From UBA5976 sp037137575 (lineage in GTDB: Bacteria > Actinomycetota > Actinomycetes > S36-B12 > UBA5976): a stretch of DNA of 59,974 nucleotides. A program made the position numbers and the translations under genes. Below, piece by piece: positions 59,870-59,974 of the stretch. The stretch lies in NCBI GenBank assembly GCA_037137575.1, contig JBAXKB010000005.1:1-59974 (forward strand). Reading direction: 5' to 3'. Position 1 is the stretch's first letter, and every line of letters starts with the position of its first letter. A model generated the notes under the pieces. It was not told the origin of the DNA and did not search any database. It worked only from the letters and a program-made list of their open reading frames with translations.

Positions 59870-59974
59870 ATGGAAAGACAGAAACAGTCTTCGCGTAGGC
59901 GTTCGAGTGCTTCTGATTCTTCGAGCCGTTCTAGTACTCCTGGTTCTTCGAGCCGTTCTGGTTCTTCTAGTTCT
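59870..59974 (+). CDS. Partial gene with Ser/Arg-rich N-terminus, cut by the window end
   Basis: The first 35 codons of a gene that continues beyond the window. It starts MERQKQSSRRRSSASDSS and goes on as a Ser-, Arg- and Gly-rich stretch. An in-frame 16-base repeat, ttcttcgagccgttct at 59917-59932 and 59944-59959 (27-base period, 9 codons), encodes the repeated SSSRS. The upstream region has AGGCGG about 5 bases before the ATG and a TAGACT box near 59813, giving a leader of roughly 50 bases. Such N-terminal extensions occur on RNA-binding proteins or helicases, but the main domain is not in view, so no function is assigned. Confidence 0.7.
   Translation, partial: MERQKQSSRRRSSASDSSSRSSTPGSSSRSGSSSS

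Overview
The window is a gene-dense chromosomal segment of an actinobacterium (Actinomycetota). The evidence is gene content and order: tandem clpP1-clpP2 with clpX, the radical-SAM/DUF2344-rne-rplU-rpmA-obg-proB-proA-nadD-LCP-rsfS-phosphatase block, holA-rpsT-lepA-hemW-hrcA-dnaJ-rsmE-HIT-phoH-ybeY-corC-(CDA-like)-era-recO-uppS, and dgt-dnaG-hypothetical-tRNA-Asn. These orders closely match those known from mycobacteria and streptomycetes. Base composition is, by eye, a little under half GC, which is low for the phylum. Intergenic gaps are tiny, and there are no mobile elements, CRISPR arrays or rRNA genes. Together this suggests a streamlined planktonic actinobacterium, with the freshwater acI/Nanopelagicales group as best guess; that assignment is inference. 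Layout: 1-473 holds tRNA-Gly (minus) and tRNA-Pro (plus) beside a short non-coding stretch with tRNA-derived repeats. 474-4675 is a protein-quality-control cluster (tig, clpP1, clpP2, clpX), closed by a bidirectional terminator facing valS. 7312-9457 holds folC, a DUF4233 membrane protein and ndk behind promoters. 9491-22387 runs from the radical-SAM pair through RNase E, ribosomal proteins L21/L27, Obg GTPase, proline synthesis (proB, proA), a 31-residue membrane microprotein, nadD, an LCP-like protein, rsfS and a histidine phosphatase. 22432-29511 is tRNA-Ala followed by metabolic genes (mmsA, argF, an old-yellow-enzyme homologue), leuS and degV. 29596-33670 holds comEA, comEC and holA (DNA uptake and the polymerase clamp loader). 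33667-47193 is the translation, stress and ribosome-biogenesis super-cluster, with a clear CIRCE operator in front of hrcA-dnaJ. 47174-54736 holds a ZIP metal transporter, glyS, dusB, dgt, dnaG, a dnaG-coupled unknown and tRNA-Asn. 54753-59662 holds purine nucleoside phosphorylase, an unknown membrane protein, a two-gene ABC exporter and an NCS1 nucleobase permease. The window ends inside a Ser/Arg-rich gene. How the genes work together: most are core housekeeping genes in tightly overlapping operons, concentrated on making, decoding, maturing and quality-controlling RNA and protein. The most coherent pattern beyond ordinary annotation is regulatory. A TANNNT -10 hexamer sits exactly 6 (sometimes 7) bases upstream of the start codon of many first-in-operon genes (folC, ndk, the 31-residue ORF, mmsA, comEA, phoH, AI-2E transporter, ZIP, dnaG, deoD, ABC ATPase). 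This is the signature of leaderless mRNAs. It also fixes several ambiguous start codons and supports the small ORF as a real gene. No wholly new multi-gene defence or metabolic system could be recognised. The better candidates for novelty are the microprotein, the divergent LCP-like protein, the zinc-less cytidine-deaminase-like protein, the 270-residue membrane protein, the extended L21 and the truncated Ser/Arg-rich gene at the end.
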